Made by a program: the position numbers and the translations under genes. Shown here piece by piece: positions 17,798-26,497 of a DNA stretch of 64,000 bases. Source of the DNA: Longimicrobium terrae (GTDB taxonomy: Bacteria; Gemmatimonadota; Gemmatimonadetes; Longimicrobiales; Longimicrobiaceae); assembly GCF_014202995.1 (NCBI RefSeq), contig NZ_JACHIA010000002.1, positions 572,645 through 636,644 on the forward strand, given 5' to 3'. Each line of letters starts with the position of its first letter. Position 1 is the first letter of the stretch. A model generated the notes under the pieces. The model did not search any database, was not told where the DNA came from, and saw nothing but the letters and a program-made list of their open reading frames with translations.

Positions 17798-18104
17798 TCC
17801 GGCCATCATACGCTGTGGCCAAGCGGTTGGCGGTTTCTTCCATCACGCGCAGCGACTCGGGCGAGACGGAGTCGCGCGGATCGGCGCTCATCGCGGGAAA
17901 TGGCCGCCTGCCGCTCTCGTACTCCGCCGCCAGACGCTCCGCGATCTCCATCAGCTTCTGCTGGTCCGCCGTCCGCGGTGAAGCTGTCAACGCGGGATTC
18001 CCATCCAGCGCGGCAACGGGCTTGTCTGTTTCGGGCGCAGCCACGGGTTGGCACGCCGCCAGAAGCAGCACGGTCGCCATCGGCAGAAGCAGGGATCTTC
18101 TCAT
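17787..18104 (-). CDS. Small hypothetical lipoprotein in the second propeller locus
   Basis: Predicted 105 residues. ATG at 18104 places a lipoprotein signal at the N-terminus (MRRSLLLPMATVLLLAACQP, lipobox LAAC). The mature part is acidic and helical (DQQKLMEIAERLAAEYESGR and SLRVMEETANRLATAYDG), perhaps a short coiled coil. The two helices share the pattern ERLA-A-YE and NRLA-AYD, so they may be a degenerate repeat. It lies between peptide D and the propeller gene and overlaps the latter. Function unknown. Confidence 0.65.
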   Translation of the reverse strand: MRRSLLLPMATVLLLAACQPVAAPETDKPVAALDGNPALTASPRTADQQKLMEIAERLAAEYESGRRPFPAMSADPRDSVSPESLRVMEETANRLATAYDGRNAD

Positions 18105-18138
18105 CAAGTGTCCAGAATGAGGGTTGAGAACGCCGGGC

Positions 18139-18318
18139 CTACTGCATCTCGACGGTCGCGCAGTCCACGGGCGTACGCTCGCAGACGCTGCTCCCATCCG
18201 GATACTCCACGCACTTCTTGATGTAGCACTTCACCTGGGCGTGCGCGGGCGCGATTCCGATCGCGAACAGCACGCCGAGCACAACAGGGGTGATCAGAAG
18301 CGCGCGGCGGGACGTCAT
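18139..18318 (-). CDS. Tiny exported four-cysteine peptide (peptide D)
   Basis: Predicted 59-residue precursor: signal peptide (ALLITPVVLGVLFAIGIA, then PAHAQ) and a mature peptide of about 30 residues beginning VKCYIKKCVEYPDGSSVC and ending ERTPVDCATVEMQ. Cysteines are spaced Cx4C-x9-C-x6-C exactly as in peptide C, and both mature peptides begin with a K-C-Y motif after the signal. It is the first gene of the minus-strand locus that also holds a small lipoprotein, the propeller and peptide C. A GTG three codons upstream (18327) is an alternative start. Confidence 0.7.
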   Translation of the reverse strand: MTSRRALLITPVVLGVLFAIGIAPAHAQVKCYIKKCVEYPDGSSVCERTPVDCATVEMQ

Positions 18319-18374
18319 CGTGGCCACCGAAATTGCGGGGGTGAGTGACTAGCAACACAAAACGGCTGCTTAGG

Positions 18375-18403
18375 AGAATAGGAGTGCGCAACCGAAACAT
18401 CAA
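18375..18403 (-). promoter_or_regulatory. Possible promoter of the second propeller/peptide locus
   Basis: On the minus strand TTGATG (18403-18398) and TATTCT (18380-18375) are separated by 17 bases, in a noticeably AT-rich stretch just upstream of peptide D. This is classical sigma-70 spacing, unlike the TTG-N20-TAnnTT sites elsewhere, so it is only tentative. Confidence 0.35.
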
Positions 18404-18519
18404 TACTGATAACTTGTGTTAAATCCGTTGAGGCGGAGTTCGAACGCGACTGGATGGAGACCCGCATGCAATTTCCCGTTCGGAGCGCTCGTCCATTGTG
18501 CTTGGGGGAGCGGAAAGGC

Positions 18520-18597
18520 TGACGTTTCGGCAGGTTGAACCCGGCATGGAAGTTGTCTTTCCACCCGTCAGCCCCCGGGAATGGAGAGGCCGGCTGC
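18520..18597. repeat. Dispersed repeat, family T, copy 2
   Basis: Matches 16223-16296: TGACGTTTCGG, then TGGAAGTTGTCTTTCC and CGTCAGCCCCCGGGA, ending in GGCCGGC. It lies in the 364-base spacer between the divergent peptide locus and clpB, which also holds the putative minus-strand promoter and no gene. Confidence 0.6.
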
Positions 18598-18682
18598 GCG
18601 CGGAAACGCGAGGCGGCGCTTCAGATCGCATCCGGTTCCCGGGATGAGACAAGCTGTTGACCCGCTTGAACATGGAAGATAG

Positions 18683-21301
18683 ATGATCAACTTTGAACGC
18701 TTGACCGTCAAATCGGCAGAGGCCATTCAGGAGGCCTCCAACCAGGCGCGCAAGGCGGGGAACCCCACGATCGAGGATCTGCACCTGGTTTCCGCGCTGC
18801 TGGAGCAGGAAGAGGGCATCGTCGTCCCCATTCTGCAGAAGGTGGGGGTGAACACCACCCGCCTGCGCACCGAGGTGGACGCCGCCCGAGCGCGCCTTCC
18901 CAAGCAGTCCGGCGGATCCAACCCCACCATCAGCCGCGAGCTGAACGAGGCGCTGGACCGCGCGGAAGAGGAAGCGCGCACCCTCAAGGATGAGTACGTC
19001 AGCACCGAGCACCTGCTGCTGGGGCTGGCGGAAAAGGGCTTCAGCACGCGCGACATGCTGCGCGCGCAGGGCGCCGGCATCGACGCGCTGCGGCAGGCGC
19101 TGGAGCAGGTGCGCGGCTCGCACCGGGTGACGGACCAGAACCCGGAAGACAAATACCAGGCGCTGCAGCGCTTCAGCACGGACCTCACCGAGCGCGCCCG
19201 CCGCGGCAAGCTGGACCCGGTCATCGGGCGCGACGAGGAAATTCGCCGCGTGGTGCAGGTGCTCAGCCGCCGCACCAAGAACAACCCCGTGCTCATCGGC
19301 GAGCCCGGCGTGGGCAAGACGGCCATCGCCGAAGGGCTGGCGCAGCGCATCGTGAACGGCGACGTGCCCGAGGGGCTGCGCGACAAGACGCTGGTGTCGC
19401 TGGACATCGGATCGATGCTGGCCGGCGCCAAGTACCGCGGCGAATTCGAGGAGCGGCTGAAGTCCGTGCTCAAGGAGCTGTCGGACTCGGCGGACAAGTT
19501 CATCGTCTTCATCGACGAACTGCACACCATCGTGGGCGCGGGCAAGACGGAGGGATCGCCCGACGCCGGCAACATGCTCAAGCCGGCGCTGGCCCGCGGC
19601 GAGCTGCGCCTTGTCGGCGCGACGACGCTGGACGAATACCGGCAGTACATCGAAAAGGACGCCGCCCTGGAGCGCCGCTTTCAGCCCGTGTTCGTGGGCG
19701 AGCCCAGCGTGGAAGACACCATCGCCATCCTGCGCGGCCTCAAGGAGAGGTACGAGGTGCACCACGGCGTGCGCATCACTGATCCCGCCATCGTTGCGGC
19801 GGCCACGCTCAGCAACCGCTACATCGGCGACCGCTTTCTGCCGGACAAGGCCGTCGACCTCATCGACGAGGCCGCCAGCCGGCTGCGCATCGAGATCGAC
19901 TCGCTGCCGCAGGAGATCGACGAGGTGGAGCGGCGCATCATGCAGCTGGAGATCGAGCGGCAGGCGCTTTCGCGCGAAAGCGATCCCGCCAGCCGCGAGC
20001 GCCTGCAGCGGCTGGAGCAGGAACTGGCCGGGCTGCGCGAAAGCTCGTCCGGAATGAAGGCGCAGTGGCAGTCCGAAAAGAGCGTCATCGGCGACCTGCG
20101 CGAGAAAAAGGAGAAGCTGGATGCGCTGCGGGTGGAGCTGGAGCGCGTCTCGCGCACCGGTGACCTGAACCGTGCGGCCGAGCTGCAGTACGGCGCCATC
20201 CCGCAGATGCAGAAGGAGCTGGAGGCCGAGGAGGCGCGTCTGGGCGAGGTGCAGAAGACGTCGCGCTACCTCAAGGAAGAGGTGGATTCGGAAGACATCG
20301 CTGAGGTGGTGGCGCAGTGGACCGGAATTCCGGTGAGCCGCATGGTGCAGAGCGACCGCGAGCGGCTGGCGCGGCTGGACCAGCACCTGAACCTGCGCGT
20401 CATCGGGCAGCCGGAGGCCACGCAGGCCGTGGCCGACGCGGTGCGCCGCTCGCGGTCGGGAATGCAGGACCCCAACCGGCCCATCGGCAGCTTCATCTTC
20501 CTGGGCCCCACGGGCGTGGGCAAGACGGAAACGGCGCGCGCGCTGGCGCAGTTCCTGTTCGACGACGAAGACGCCATGGTGCGCATCGACATGTCGGAGT
20601 ACATGGAGAAGCACGCCGTCAGCCGGCTCGTCGGCGCGCCTCCGGGATACGTGGGCTACGAGGAGGGCGGCCAGCTGACCGAGGCCGTGCGCCGGCGCCC
20701 GTACTCCGTCATCCTGTTTGACGAGATCGAAAAGGCGCACCCGGACGTCTTCAACATCCTGCTGCAGATTCTGGATGACGGGCGGGTGACGGACAGCCAG
20801 GGGCGGACGGTGAACTTCCGCAACTCGGTCATCATCATGACCAGCAACATCGGAAGCCCGCTGATTCTGGACCAGGCCGCGCGCCTTGCCGATCCCGCCA
20901 CCGCGGGTGAGGTGGAGAAGCTGGTGCTGGGCGAGTTGCGGCAGCACTTTCGCCCGGAGTTCCTGAACCGGGTGGACGACGTGATCGTCTTCCGGCCGCT
21001 GGGCCGCGGCGAGCTGACGCACATCGTGGATCTGCAGCTGCGCCGGCTGGAGGAGCTGCTGGCAGACCGCAAGCTGTCGCTGCACATGACGGATGCGGCC
21101 AAGGCGTTCGTGGCGGAAGAGGGCTACGACCCGGCGTACGGGGCGCGGCCGCTGAAGCGGGCCATCCAGCGCCTGCTGCAGAACCCGCTGGCGCTGCGCA
21201 TTCTGGAGGGGCAGTTCCAGGACGGCGACACGGTGCGGGTGGACCGTGATCCCGCGGGCGGGCTTACCTTCAGCGCCGAGGGGCGGACGGCGGCGGCGTG
21301 A
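18683..21301 (+). CDS. clpB: ATP-dependent disaggregase ClpB
   Basis: Hexameric AAA+ chaperone that, with DnaK, extracts polypeptides from aggregates after heat stress in the cytoplasm. The 872-residue protein has the full layout. The Clp N-domain spans about 1-145. NBD1 has Walker A GEPGVGKT near 206 and Walker B FIDELH. The ClpB-specific coiled-coil middle domain covers about 400-520, with many Glu/Arg heptads. NBD2 has GPTGVGKT near 607, and the C-terminal domain ends in [16 protein letters not shown] at 18683 follows GGAAGA. It stands alone, divergent from the peptide locus. I saw no clear heat-shock promoter or CIRCE element. Confidence 0.95.
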   Translation: MINFERLTVKSAEAIQEASNQARKAGNPTIEDLHLVSALLEQEEGIVVPILQKVGVNTTRLRTEVDAARARLPKQSGGSNPTISRELNEALDRAEEEARTLKDEYVSTEHLLLGLAEKGFSTRDMLRAQGAGIDALRQALEQVRGSHRVTDQNPEDKYQALQRFSTDLTERARRGKLDPVIGRDEEIRRVVQVLSRRTKNNPVLIGEPGVGKTAIAEGLAQRIVNGDVPEGLRDKTLVSLDIGSMLAGAKYRGEFEERLKSVLKELSDSADKFIVFIDELHTIVGAGKTEGSPDAGNMLKPALARGELRLVGATTLDEYRQYIEKDAALERRFQPVFVGEPSVEDTIAILRGLKERYEVHHGVRITDPAIVAAATLSNRYIGDRFLPDKAVDLIDEAASRLRIEIDSLPQEIDEVERRIMQLEIERQALSRESDPASRERLQRLEQELAGLRESSSGMKAQWQSEKSVIGDLREKKEKLDALRVELERVSRTGDLNRAAELQYGAIPQMQKELEAEEARLGEVQKTSRYLKEEVDSEDIAEVVAQWTGIPVSRMVQSDRERLARLDQHLNLRVIGQPEATQAVADAVRRSRSGMQDPNRPIGSFIFLGPTGVGKTETARALAQFLFDDEDAMVRIDMSEYMEKHAVSRLVGAPPGYVGYEEGGQLTEAVRRRPYSVILFDEIEKAHPDVFNILLQILDDGRVTDSQGRTVNFRNSVIIMTSNIGSPLILDQAARLADPATAGEVEKLVLGELRQHFRPEFLNRVDDVIVFRPLGRGELTHIVDLQLRRLEELLADRKLSLHMTDAAKAFVAEEGYDPAYGARPLKRAIQRLLQNPLALRILEGQFQDGDTVRVDRDPAGGLTFSAEGRTAAA

Positions 21302-21303
21302 GC

Positions 21304-21330
21304 GGGGCGGGGCGGGGCGGGGCGGGGGGC
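21304..21330. repeat. GGGGC pentamer run
   Basis: Four perfect GGGGC units followed by a further G-run directly after the clpB stop codon. Simple-sequence tract, prone to length change. Confidence 0.7.
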
Positions 21331-21447
21331 GCGACGGCGCTCTCCGCCCCGTCCTTTCCACGCGCGGAGCGAGCGGTTACACTGTCCGGGCGCGGCGACG
21401 GCCGCCGCGTCCGGGCACTTCTCTGTTTCCCCCTCTTCGGAGGTCGC

Positions 21448-21912
21448 GTGCGTTCCAGGAATTTCCTTGTTTCCGCGGCCCTCGCCACCGCGCTCGCGGC
21501 GTGCGGCGGCGGCGCCACGACCGCGAGACCCGCAGCGGGACCGTCGGGGACGGCGGTGCAGGCGACCGCGCCGGCATCGGCGGTGGAGCAGTTCATCGGC
21601 TACGCCCGCCAGAGCAAGTATACCGAAATGGGATACCTGTTCGGCACGGCGCGCGGACCGCTGGCCGAGTCGCAAGCCCCGGAGCGCGTCGCGCGCCGCA
21701 TGCAGGCCATTGCCTCGGTGCTGCGCGCGGAGTCGTACGCGCTCAACGCCATGGTCAACACGCCGGGCCGCCCCGAAGCGCGCACCATCATGGTGGAACT
21801 GCGGCAGGGCCGGCAGAGCCGGCAGGTGCCGTTTACGGTGGTGCAGGGGCCGGCGGGAACGTGGCTGGTGGAGATGGTGGACATGCAGGCCGCGATTCGC
21901 CCGCGCTCCTGA
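21448..21912 (+). CDS. Hypothetical lipoprotein
   Basis: Predicted 154 residues. GTG at 21448 is chosen because CGGAGG lies four bases upstream and the translation then opens with a lipoprotein signal (FLVSAALATALAACGGG, lipobox LAAC). The mature domain begins with a low-complexity Ala/Thr/Pro linker and continues with AVEQFIGYARQSKYTEMGYLFG and a basic helix RRMQAIASVLRAESY. It ends with beta strands (VPFTVVQGPAGTWLVEMVDM), recalling NTF2- or DUF4878-like secreted folds, but I cannot assign one. A strong terminator follows. Confidence 0.7.
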   Translation: MRSRNFLVSAALATALAACGGGATTARPAAGPSGTAVQATAPASAVEQFIGYARQSKYTEMGYLFGTARGPLAESQAPERVARRMQAIASVLRAESYALNAMVNTPGRPEARTIMVELRQGRQSRQVPFTVVQGPAGTWLVEMVDMQAAIRPRS

Positions 21913-21935
21913 CGTCTTCGTCCTCCTGACCGAAG

Positions 21936-21974
21936 AAAGAGCCTGCGCCCCGATCTCCGGGGCGCAGGCTCTTT
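21936..21974 (+). terminator. Intrinsic terminator
   Basis: AAAGAGCCTGCGCCCCG at 21936-21952 pairs perfectly with 21958-21974 around a five-base loop, followed by GTCTTGTTT. It lies 24 bases after the lipoprotein stop. Confidence 0.85.
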
Positions 21975-22041
21975 GTCTTGTTTGGATGATCCTCGGAACA
22001 GCCGTCCATGTTGTTCCGATGGCGGTTGTTTCGCCCATGGC

Positions 22042-22224
22042 GTCATCCTGAGGAGGCGCCGGACGATGCGGCCGACGCGCCGAACCCTGGCGCCGACGAA
22101 GGATCTGCTCTCCCCGCGAGAACGGGCGTGCGTCACGCGACGTTGGCTCGGCGGATGGTAGATCCTTCGCTCGCGCATGACCCCGCCCGGTGGAGAGGGG
22201 GGCGCACGCTCGCTCAGGATGACG
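22042..22224. repeat. Long imperfect palindrome, family S, copy 2
   Basis: Outer arms GCGTCATCCTGAG and CTCAGGATGACGC; inner arms CGAAGGATCT and AGATCCTTCG. Same design as 13113-13328 with a different centre. The spacer 21975-22311 contains nothing else I can identify. Confidence 0.75.
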
Positions 22225-22311
22225 CCTTGCGGCATGGATGCGGATACGTGCGATCCACGTCAGGCGGCTCTCGAAACCTGGTCGCGATCAGCCGCAGGAA
22301 CCGCCCGGACC

Positions 22312-22719
22312 TCAGTGGCCGGCCTGCAGAAGCTCCGTCAGAACGCCATTGGTGGAGCGGGGATGGATGAACGCGACCAGGTGGCCGGCGGCGCCCGGCC
22401 GGGGCGCTTCATCGATCAGCTGCTTGCCTTCGGCGCGGTAGCGGTCCAGCTCGGCGGCGAGGTCCGGAACGCGGTAGCACAGATGGTGCATTCCCGGCCC
22501 GCGCCTGGCCAGGTACTTGGCGACGGCCGAATCTTCGCGCGTGGGGGCCAGCAGTTCCAGCCGCCCTTCGCCGGTGCCGAGGAAGACGACTTCCACGCCC
22601 TGCGAATCCACCCGCTCCCGGCCGTACCCCTTGTGCCCGGTGATAGATTCGAACGCGGGGAGCGATTCGTCCAGCGAGTGCACCGCGATTCCCACGTGGT
22701 CCAGCGCACGCTCGGTCAT
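22312..22719 (-). CDS. mce: Methylmalonyl-CoA epimerase (VOC/glyoxalase superfamily)
   Basis: Interconverts (R)- and (S)-methylmalonyl-CoA between propionyl-CoA carboxylase and methylmalonyl-CoA mutase. The 135-residue protein has the vicinal-oxygen-chelate layout of two beta-alpha-beta modules. Metal ligands are visible: His8 in LDHVGIAV, Glu in GRLELLAP, His in GMHHLCYRV and the C-terminal Glu in GVLTELLQ. Length and motif order match bacterial epimerases. Plain glyoxalases are an alternative, but HHLCYRVPDL favours the epimerase. It is divergent from the thioredoxin gene. Confidence 0.85.
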   Translation of the reverse strand: MTERALDHVGIAVHSLDESLPAFESITGHKGYGRERVDSQGVEVVFLGTGEGRLELLAPTREDSAVAKYLARRGPGMHHLCYRVPDLAAELDRYRAEGKQLIDEAPRPGAAGHLVAFIHPRSTNGVLTELLQAGH

Positions 22720-22839
22720 CGGACTCCGTTTTCGATTTGAGGTGTACCACTCTGTAGAAGCCGCGAAAATAGCCCGCCTCGGCGGGCGCGGCTACCGCAC
22801 CGGGCCCCCGTGGCCCATGGAACCTGGGAAGGCACGACA

Positions 22840-23178
22840 ATGGCGACCAGCGCGAACATCGTGGAGATCACCGACGGCAACTTTCAGTCGGAGATCGCGA
22901 ACGCGGACGGCGTTTCGATGGTGGATTTCTGGGCGGAGTGGTGTGGCCCCTGCCGCCTGATCGGCCCCTTCGTGGAGCAGCTGGCCGATGAGTACGCCGG
23001 CCAGGTGAAGGTGGGCAAGCTGGATGTGGACAGCAACCAGCAGACGGCCGCCAAGTTCAACGTGCGCTCCATCCCCACCATCCTGTTCTTCAAGGACGGG
23101 CAGGTGATTGATCAGGTGGTGGGCGCGGTTCCCAAGCAGGCGCTCGCGCGCAAGCTGCAGGAACTGACCGCGGCCTGA
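22840..23178 (+). CDS. trxA: Thioredoxin
   Basis: Small cytoplasmic dithiol reductant. The 112-residue product has the active site WAEWCGPCR near residues 31-39, the cis-Pro segment VRSIPTILFFKDG and the usual KLDVDSNQ strand, with a C-terminal helix. ATG at 22840 is preferred because GGAAGG lies just upstream; an in-frame ATG 30 bases earlier lacks one. Its electron donor would be thioredoxin reductase; the flavoprotein at the window's right end resembles that family but lacks the usual CxxC. No operon partner is evident. Confidence 0.93.
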   Translation: MATSANIVEITDGNFQSEIANADGVSMVDFWAEWCGPCRLIGPFVEQLADEYAGQVKVGKLDVDSNQQTAAKFNVRSIPTILFFKDGQVIDQVVGAVPKQALARKLQELTAA

Positions 23179-23365
23179 TTTCCGGAACGCGGGCGTCCCC
23201 CCGGGGCGCCCGCACCGCATTCCGCGCCGGTGGTTGCGGATTGCGAGGCCCAGGGCGCCTCCTCATCTGCTACGTGATTGCGCCGCAACAGCTTGGATCG
23301 CGGCACGCTTTCTGACTTCCATCCACGGTCCGCCCCGTCCCGTTCATCGGCCCGCGACCGCCGCC

Positions 23366-24343
23366 ATGATCTACCGCTTCCCCGCCGACGCCGCCTATCT
23401 CCCGCGGACCAAGCTTTCGTACGTAAATCTCCCCGGCATTCTCAGCGACGGAAAACGCGACCGGCAGGCGCGCGTGCCGGGATTCGTGTGCGTGCAGCTG
23501 GGGGAGCGGTGCTTTCTGGTCTTTCTGCGCGGCGGGGAACCCTTCTTTGCCGCCAGGATGACGCCCGCCGGGCGCGGTCCCGCCGCGCTGTCGGAGGTGC
23601 TGCGCCTGTGCGCCACCGAAAGCGAGCGGGGAGAAGGCGGACAGATCGGCTACTACGGCGCCACCGAAGACCAGCTGCGCGCCATGCTCTCCACCCTGGT
23701 CGCCGAGCCCATTCCCTGGACGGAGCCGCTGGAGTCCGCGCGCCCGGAGCGGCTCTTTCCGCTGCTGCGCGAGCGCGGCTTCAGCGGCGTGCTGGAACTG
23801 ACGGACGGCGAGCGGCACCACTACCTGATCTTTGACGAGGGCTCGTTCCGCACGGGATGGTTCGCCGAGCGCAGCGAGTCCGTGGCCATACCGGACTTTC
23901 TGCGCACCGTGTTCGCGGCGGGGGCCAGCCTCAAGGCCGTGCTGTATCCCGGGCTGGACGAGCTTCCCATGCAGGCGGGCCCGGGGCTGGTGGATCTGTA
24001 CCGCCGGATGATCGGCGGCACGCTGCGCGAATTGGCGCTTTCCGCCGGGCGCGAGACGGCGCTGGGCATGCTGCAGCGCGGGCAGAAGGCCGCCGCGCGC
24101 GAGCACGCCGTGGTGGCCGCGTTCGACATCACGCCGGAGGGGCGCGTGGCGGGCGACCCGGTCAGCTCGCCGGACGGGCTGACGGACGGCGTGGCCGCGT
24201 GGATCACCGAGGTGCTGATCAGCGCCGCCGACCACCACGGCGTGGATCCCGGCGCGATGATTGAAAAGGTGGGACGCGACAGCCGCTTCGTGCTGCAGGA
24301 GCACGGATTCTTTGCCCGCCTTCCCTGGGCCCTCGCGATTTGA
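23366..24343 (+). CDS. DUF4388/PATAN-like protein of unknown function
   Basis: Predicted 325-residue cytoplasmic protein. The ATG at 23366 begins a product with no signal peptide. The segment LFPLLRERGFSGVLELTDGERHHYLIFDEGSFRTGWFAE near 135-175 looks like the effector-type domain found in DUF4388 or PatA N-terminal proteins, which often accompany two-component signalling. The C-terminal half is helical (REHAVVAAFDITPEGRVAG). The last codons overlap the TTG start of rsmI, so it is the first gene of a two-gene unit. The domain assignment is from pattern only. Confidence 0.6.
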   Translation: MIYRFPADAAYLPRTKLSYVNLPGILSDGKRDRQARVPGFVCVQLGERCFLVFLRGGEPFFAARMTPAGRGPAALSEVLRLCATESERGEGGQIGYYGATEDQLRAMLSTLVAEPIPWTEPLESARPERLFPLLRERGFSGVLELTDGERHHYLIFDEGSFRTGWFAERSESVAIPDFLRTVFAAGASLKAVLYPGLDELPMQAGPGLVDLYRRMIGGTLRELALSAGRETALGMLQRGQKAAAREHAVVAAFDITPEGRVAGDPVSSPDGLTDGVAAWITEVLISAADHHGVDPGAMIEKVGRDSRFVLQEHGFFARLPWALAI

Positions 24344-25188
24344 CTTCTCCTTCGCTGCACATCGTCAGCACGCCCATCGGCAACCTGGGCGACATTTCCC
24401 GCCGCGCGGTAGACACGCTGCGCGACGCGGACGTCGTCCTGGCCGAAGACACCCGGCGCACCGGAATGCTGCTGCGCCACCTGGAAATCCAGACGCGGCT
24501 GATGTCCGCGCACGAGCACAACGAGGCCTCGCGCGCCACGCTGGTCGTGGAGATGCTGCGGGAAGGAAAGAACGTGGCGCTCGTGTCGGACGCGGGCACG
24601 CCGCTGCTCTCCGATCCCGGCGCGCGTATCGTCCGCGAAGTGGTGGCGGCGGGCTTTCCCGTCATCCCCATCCCCGGCGCTTCCGCGCTGCTCTCCGCGC
24701 TGGTGGCTTCGGGGATCGAGGCGGAGCGCTTCACCTTTTTCGGCTTTCCGCCGAGGAAGGGGCCGGAGCGGACGGAACTGCTGGAAGAGGTGGCCGCCTC
24801 GCCGCGTGCCTCCGTCCTCTACGAATCGCCCAACCGGCTCGGCCGGCTGATGGTGGACCTGGCCGAGGCGGCCGGCGGTGAGCGGCGCGTGGCCGTGGCG
24901 CGCGAACTGACCAAGATGCACGAGGAGTTCTTCCGCGGCACGCTCACCGAAGCCGCCGCGCGCTACGCGGATGCGGAGGTGCTTGGGGAGATTGTCGTCG
25001 TCGTCGCCGGGCGCACGGCGGACGCGGTGGCGGAGGGCGAGGTGGACGAGCTTGCGGCCGACGCCGTCGCCAAGGCGCTGCTCTCCCAGGGCCAGTCCCC
25101 CAGCGCCGTCGCCAAGGAGCTGCGCCGCCGGCTGGGCATCTCCCGCAACGACGCCTACCGCATCGCGCAGGACGCGGCGGAGCCCTGA
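24340..25188 (+). CDS. rsmI: 16S rRNA (cytidine-1402-2'-O)-methyltransferase
   Basis: SAM-dependent enzyme that methylates the 2'-O of C1402 in the ribosomal decoding centre. The 282-residue protein has tetrapyrrole-methylase fold signatures: STPIGNLGDIS at the N-terminus, VLAEDTRRTGMLLRH, VSDAGTPLLSDPG, IPGASALLSALVASG, FTFFGFPPRKG and VLYESPNRL. The TTG start at 24340 overlaps the upstream stop, giving coupled translation. The end (SPSAVAKELRRRLGISRNDAY) is the typical helical extension. Confidence 0.93.
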   Translation: MTSPSLHIVSTPIGNLGDISRRAVDTLRDADVVLAEDTRRTGMLLRHLEIQTRLMSAHEHNEASRATLVVEMLREGKNVALVSDAGTPLLSDPGARIVREVVAAGFPVIPIPGASALLSALVASGIEAERFTFFGFPPRKGPERTELLEEVAASPRASVLYESPNRLGRLMVDLAEAAGGERRVAVARELTKMHEEFFRGTLTEAAARYADAEVLGEIVVVVAGRTADAVAEGEVDELAADAVAKALLSQGQSPSAVAKELRRRLGISRNDAYRIAQDAAEP

Positions 25189-25212
25189 TCCGCCGCGCGC
25201 CGGACGGGCGAA

Positions 25213-25290
25213 AAAAGCCTCACACAGAGGCGCAGAGCCGCAGAGAAAGAGGAGGGACGGGCATCATCGCCTGTCCCTCCTCTTCTGCCT
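25213..25290. repeat. Dispersed repeat, family R, copy 2, with terminator-like hairpin
   Basis: Begins AAGCCTCACACAGAGG and includes an almost perfect 16-bp hairpin (AAGAGGAGGGACGGGC at 25247-25262 with 25269-25284, one G-U). It can terminate rsmI. The rest of the spacer to 25513 is visibly more AT-rich than its surroundings but shows no gene. Confidence 0.6.
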
Positions 25291-25513
25291 TGGCGACCGA
25301 AAAGGCTCCCAGACACAGGTTCGCCAATCTGGACAGCTACGGCCGGACGGCGGATTGGGAGCACCTTATCCGACACCGCTGAAACATAGCGAAAAACCCT
25401 CACCGATCCTTTGGTTCCAGCGTTCGGACCACTTTTACAAAACGGACGTTCAGCACTGGAAATGGTGTCCAGATTACATTACCTTGCGGTCAACCTCTTA
25501 CCCGGGTGACGCC

Positions 25514-26377
25514 ATGTCCATCAAGCTTCCTGAACGACTGATCAACTCCGTCCGCCGCGGCAAGTGCATCGCGTTCGTAGGTTCCGGCCTGTCCGTGGCG
25601 GCGGGCTATCCAACGTGGGCCGAACTGGTGCAGGCGCTGGTCGACGAAGCCAACGAGATGCCCCTGGCCCAGATCGAGGGCCTGCAGAAGTTCTCCGATC
25701 GCAACGACTGGATCACGTTGGCGGAGTACGCGCAGCGGGTGCTCGGCCCCAGCGGCATCCGCGAAGTACTCCGGGAGAAAATCGGCCGCAAGCTGCCGCC
25801 GCTCCCAGTTCACCGGGCGATCGCGGGGACGGCATACCGCGGCATCATCACCACGAACTACGATGCGCTGATCGAGTCCGCGATCGCGCTCGAGCGTGGC
25901 GATTACGCCAACGTCGGATTCGGGCCGAGCAATCTCGACCGGCTGGCGCAGGTCCTGTTCGAGCCGGACCCGTTCGTCTTCAAGATGCACGGGGATGTGC
26001 ATGCCGCCGGCGGCGTGATCCTGGCCAGCCGGGACTACGACCGGCTGATCGTACGCAGCCCGCACGTCCGGGCGTTCCTGTACTCCGTGTTCCTGAACTA
26101 CACGGTTCTGTTCATCGGCTACAGCCTGAGCGACCCGGATCTGTACTTGGCGCTGCGCGAACTGACGCTGATTTTTGAGAATCACCTGCCCAAGCACTAC
26201 GCGCTCGTCGCCGGGGCGGGATCGTTCGAAATTGCCCACATGATGTCGCAGATGAACATCGTCGCGATCTCGTACGAGGCGGGACACGATCACGCGCCCG
26301 TGCTGGAGGCGCTGGAACAGCTTCGCGCCGCCTCGCCGTACGTGGACCCGTTCGCTGATCAGATCGCGGCGGACTGA
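25514..26377 (+). CDS. SIR2-like NAD-binding protein, possible defence NADase
   Basis: Predicted 287 residues with a SIR2_2-type Rossmann domain: CIAFVGSGLSVAAGYPTW (NAD pocket, about 18-35), GIITTNYDALIE (about 112-123), FKMHGD with a candidate catalytic His near 159, and FIGYSLSDPDLYLAL. In standalone or multi-domain bacterial defence proteins such SIR2 domains cleave NAD to abort phage infection; others have unknown targets. No second domain or partner is obvious, so it may act alone. The upstream spacer is AT-richer than the neighbours, consistent with insertion. Classical deacetylase zinc cysteines are absent. Confidence 0.8.
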   Translation: MSIKLPERLINSVRRGKCIAFVGSGLSVAAGYPTWAELVQALVDEANEMPLAQIEGLQKFSDRNDWITLAEYAQRVLGPSGIREVLREKIGRKLPPLPVHRAIAGTAYRGIITTNYDALIESAIALERGDYANVGFGPSNLDRLAQVLFEPDPFVFKMHGDVHAAGGVILASRDYDRLIVRSPHVRAFLYSVFLNYTVLFIGYSLSDPDLYLALRELTLIFENHLPKHYALVAGAGSFEIAHMMSQMNIVAISYEAGHDHAPVLEALEQLRAASPYVDPFADQIAAD

Positions 26378-26400
26378 CACCTTTGGCGTCCACGACGTAC

Positions 26401-26439
26401 CGCGCCCGCCGGGAGCATGTTAGCTTCCCGGCGGGCGCG
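26401..26439. terminator. 14-bp perfect hairpin after the SIR2-like gene
   Basis: CGCGCCCGCCGGGA at 26401-26414 pairs exactly with 26426-26439 across an 11-base loop. It lies 24 bases after the SIR2 stop. There is no T-run, so it may be a terminator or a leader structure for the next small gene. Confidence 0.5.
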
Positions 26440-26497
26440 GCGCGTTCGGCGTCCACTCCCGGCGGAACGCACTCTCCACTATCATTGTACCGAACGC

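Noticed and set aside
18419-21361. 980-residue minus-strand open frame
   Set aside because: Exactly antisense to clpB, with repeated VQ/LL/RH runs typical of reading the opposite strand of a high-GC gene.
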